In this document: positions 13,701 through 14,816 of the stretch, piece by piece | How the letters are laid out: every line of letters begins with the position of its first letter | Position numbering within the stretch: position 1 is the first letter of the stretch | Assembly (NCBI GenBank): GCA_937930625.1 | Contig: CALHBW010000503.1 | Location: 1-14,816 of the forward strand | From: an uncultured Saprospiraceae bacterium | GTDB taxonomy: Bacteria; Bacteroidota; Bacteroidia; Chitinophagales; Saprospiraceae | Length of the DNA stretch: 14,816 nt | Direction: 5' to 3' | The notes under the pieces: model-generated | Database searches by the model: none | Seen by the model: only the letters and a program-made list of their open reading frames with translations | Told to the model about the DNA's origin: nothing | Program-made: the position numbers and the translations under genes

Positions 13701-14816
13701 ATTGGACTTGGTAAGCCGCTTAATTTTACAGAAAGTCAAGATATTTTATGGGGTAAATTATATAGAGTTATTCAATATGATGAAAATACCAACCCTATCT
13801 CCAAAACCGAAACAAAATATGACTATCAGAAAGCTTTCTTACGCGGCTCGAAAAGAGTGCTACATGACAAACTGACGACAGATAATCAAGGACATATCAA
13901 CGGACACGATTATATTGATGTCATTACGCCAGATTACACTACGCCCGACCCCGCAATCATATACAATGTCGCACCACCCACACCTCCGGCGAATATTACT
14001 ACTACACATGCACAAGCCCTAAGAGATTACTGGTTTGACCAAAGCTTGTCCATCCCCAATAGGGTAGATACAACGCTTATCAGAAACTGGATTAGTTATT
14101 ATAGAAATACATTAATTCCGTACTACGAGCAGGGTATTTCTTCAGGAGATAAGTTTGATAGTTCGCAAAAACCTGAATTTATCAATCAATGGATTTATGC
14201 TTTGCTTCCGTTTGATGAAAGCTACTATCCCACGACTGCAGATTATGACACCGCGGTTGTTCTTTACCATAGATATGAACAATACTCATCTAAAGCCTAT
14301 ACAGTTTGGGCTTCAAATCGTTATATTGCAACTGAATATGATGTGTCTATACCCTCTATTCAAACCGGATACAACGATATGCTCCCTTACGAACATGTTT
14401 ATGAAAATACGATTAACACCTGGCATCCCTACTACCTCGACAGCTACTTCATCAAAACCACCAAAACAACAGAAACCGCCTACGACAATGCCCACGCAGG
14501 AGGCATTGACTCCATACAAACCATTACCGAATACGAATACTTTGATGCTGACTACACAGGAGCTACGGATTCAGAGGGCTACGATATACTATTACACAAA
14601 GATGGAGACGGCGACGACGATGATTGGCAACAACTCCAATGGGAGCCCTCATGGCAATTATATAAAACAAAAACATATTCGCCACAACACCCTGATGCTT
14701 TCAGCCAAAAAGAGTATTTTTATTATTACGATTTGATGAATAGAGATGATGTGCCTATAGACATGGTGTATGGATTGGGTATGCACCTTCAAAACTTAGA
14801 TGACGGCAATGACGGA
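10719..14816 (+). CDS. Giant secreted SpvB/RHS-like protein, N-terminal 1366 residues (end outside window)
   Basis: The frame from ATG 10719 is open without a stop to the last base (1366 codons). Residues 1-22 are a Sec signal peptide (TLLTLLLLSTNMLSA, cleavage near SA-Q). The next part, GGVSGDVNLFNGTFGTSYDL (46-65), TPGGLSYNATMSYSSSF and GIPYGEGWNLDIP (97-109), resembles the start of giant Bacteroidota proteins with SpvB/RHS-like beta-propeller regions. Later segments such as KISHPNKEGKIHFDYD and LLNKITDPLGKETELTYTDE (wording typical of RHS-type YD-repeat proteins) support this. Many aromatic residues (Tyr, Trp) and few cysteines fit an extracellular beta-rich protein. Near the edge there is an acidic DGDGDDDD run that might bind calcium. 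Toxin, adhesin or T9SS tail regions would be at the unseen C-terminus. No promoter was identified. Function is unknown; an extracellular surface role is inferred. Confidence 0.85.
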   Translation, partial: MKVFIQSTLLTLLLLSTNMLSAQIIGGRGNGQQAPTEAKAAELSKGGVSGDVNLFNGTFGTSYDLGTVTTPGGLSYNATMSYSSSFAAGDNLPNTSGIPYGEGWNLDIPMISISTEDYNQYTLDELNEKIKFTSYTDGDVPEAITFDDLSSEGRLMWFAPTLNIPGVAGGRMVYKYTLGSTNGNKAVFVLHKFERYIEARFDGERWEVILDDGTEYEFIYAKAQQRNANNRRTNWSASNESDILSQVIPKLEVTTWYVNKISHPNKEGKIHFDYDAYGKFDMYKEFKQQALANAIRDVQGSNAHIDLMKNVYKDIFLRRIDAGTEKLEFEHRSLYNHGMPGVYEVDDAGVSRYDSLYTSKVVKSWGGGATPFNDTESWVRYSHLKSDVADDVLPCNFPGTVTQPCTYLISPTNPYQGKQSDADMGSNYRAPHLIAEYSDGVGALDFRHGFLESPHFGDNLPAGDMYEIRSNITGGLANYDINIVTGDNTIENRYVNPGWNSFDLDDSENIATGKFLPHANTWQAQRNDVIYSTFNQAIKWNPLATLHGTDVETSNFFTMPNLHNKLKGMRIQIGPANADVDYSRDEPTMLGQTDIPDIPGTIWAYFHEHLPFPLDHPSGNEPLIHGHNVPGNFGIGMPWHMTTFLYALCDSRLDYRHGNTGKQYFWWDNGHGHVPYPNVPTLTGDNTHTTFNSRLSSVELVHHAKNPYMLHEVRHLKLNGATSTSPDGMDDGWQLIDKLNFEYDNIQVASYANYQTPGPGSGPDVWRPAQGSLESYSGDRNIVLLKNIKQMPIKQMPIDEGVTYTVAELPTTHFEYSQPSILGNYGGVYDYNVNLALLNKITDPLGKETELTYTDEPTVVNNLFYRERPNPCYYNHCDNLNPHIYIDGPNGYSGPQTHGYQSISVKQGEPYAYTINALVEKKTITDANGTRDWLYTYHDRRNFDEYPPMPLNISWDSNYKTKYGFGKTVVEGPMLVTGRPYTEYYHRNFPDDVEIGLGKPLNFTESQDILWGKLYRVIQYDENTNPISKTETKYDYQKAFLRGSKRVLHDKLTTDNQGHINGHDYIDVITPDYTTPDPAIIYNVAPPTPPANITTTHAQALRDYWFDQSLSIPNRVDTTLIRNWISYYRNTLIPYYEQGISSGDKFDSSQKPEFINQWIYALLPFDESYYPTTADYDTAVVLYHRYEQYSSKAYTVWASNRYIATEYDVSIPSIQTGYNDMLPYEHVYENTINTWHPYYLDSYFIKTTKTTETAYDNAHAGGIDSIQTITEYEYFDADYTGATDSEGYDILLHKDGDGDDDDWQQLQWEPSWQLYKTKTYSPQHPDAFSQKEYFYYYDLMNRDDVPIDMVYGLGMHLQNLDDGNDG
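13080..13109 (+). repeat. 15-bp perfect tandem duplication within the giant gene
   Basis: ATCAAACAGATGCCT occurs twice back to back, duplicating the pentapeptide IKQMP at residues 788-797 without changing frame. The absence of any divergence between the copies suggests a recent slippage event. Confidence 0.9.

Noticed and set aside
11350..14736. Short ORFs in other frames across the right third, which could suggest a decayed, frameshifted gene
   Set aside because: The frame starting at 10719 reads without interruption to the window end and makes a coherent secreted protein, so no frameshift is needed.

Overview
The window looks like chromosomal DNA of a Bacteroidota bacterium. Two proteins end in type IX secretion (T9SS) sorting domains, starts lack clear Shine-Dalgarno sequences, and there are TAnnTTTG-type -7 promoter boxes. 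The giant secreted protein at the right edge has the N-terminal style I associate with Saprospiria-like genomes; that finer placement is only an impression.

Layout. 1-1661 (+): the 3' part of riboflavin synthase, a DUF1697 protein and a TPMT-like methyltransferase. 1939-5048 (+): two secreted T9SS-sorted proteins separated by 719 bp that hold two stacked inverted-repeat elements. 5051-6172 (-): a two-gene AbiEii-type nucleotidyltransferase/DUF6922 cassette bracketed by a perfect 39-bp inverted repeat. 6179-8326 (-): a lipoprotein glycoside hydrolase of family 31, similar to YihQ sulfoquinovosidase but without its sulfonate-binding residues. 8505-9041 (+): a DUF1415 protein. 9123-9980 (-): a sulfotransferase. 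9981-10718: mostly non-coding, with a REP-like element. 10719-14816 (+): the first 1366 codons of a giant secreted SpvB/RHS-like protein, open at the window edge.

The most striking property is what lies between the genes. Nearly every intergenic gap holds a long inverted repeat, in two classes. In one class (3205-3506, 3669-3807, 5051-5145 with 6134-6172, 8340-8491) the arms are themselves degenerate tandem arrays of 7-9-bp units. Three of these four enclose a short hairpin of related sequence (AATTTTGC-nnn-GCAAAATT type). In the other class (388-507, 10067-10223) each arm is itself a small hairpin, as in REP/BIME elements. In the 10067-10223 element the two arms differ by paired, compensatory changes that keep the hairpin intact.

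These elements meet genes closely. One provides the last codons and stop of riboflavin synthase and ends one base before the next start codon. One fills the whole gap between two divergent start codons. One appears to have been split by the toxin-antitoxin-like cassette, leaving a 16-bp direct repeat. The cassette promoter takes its -33 TTG from the repeat arm.

Beyond the first three genes and the toxin-antitoxin-like pair I see no clear operons. The genes are a mixture of housekeeping, secretion-related and accessory functions. Family assignments come from recognised motifs, not database searches.
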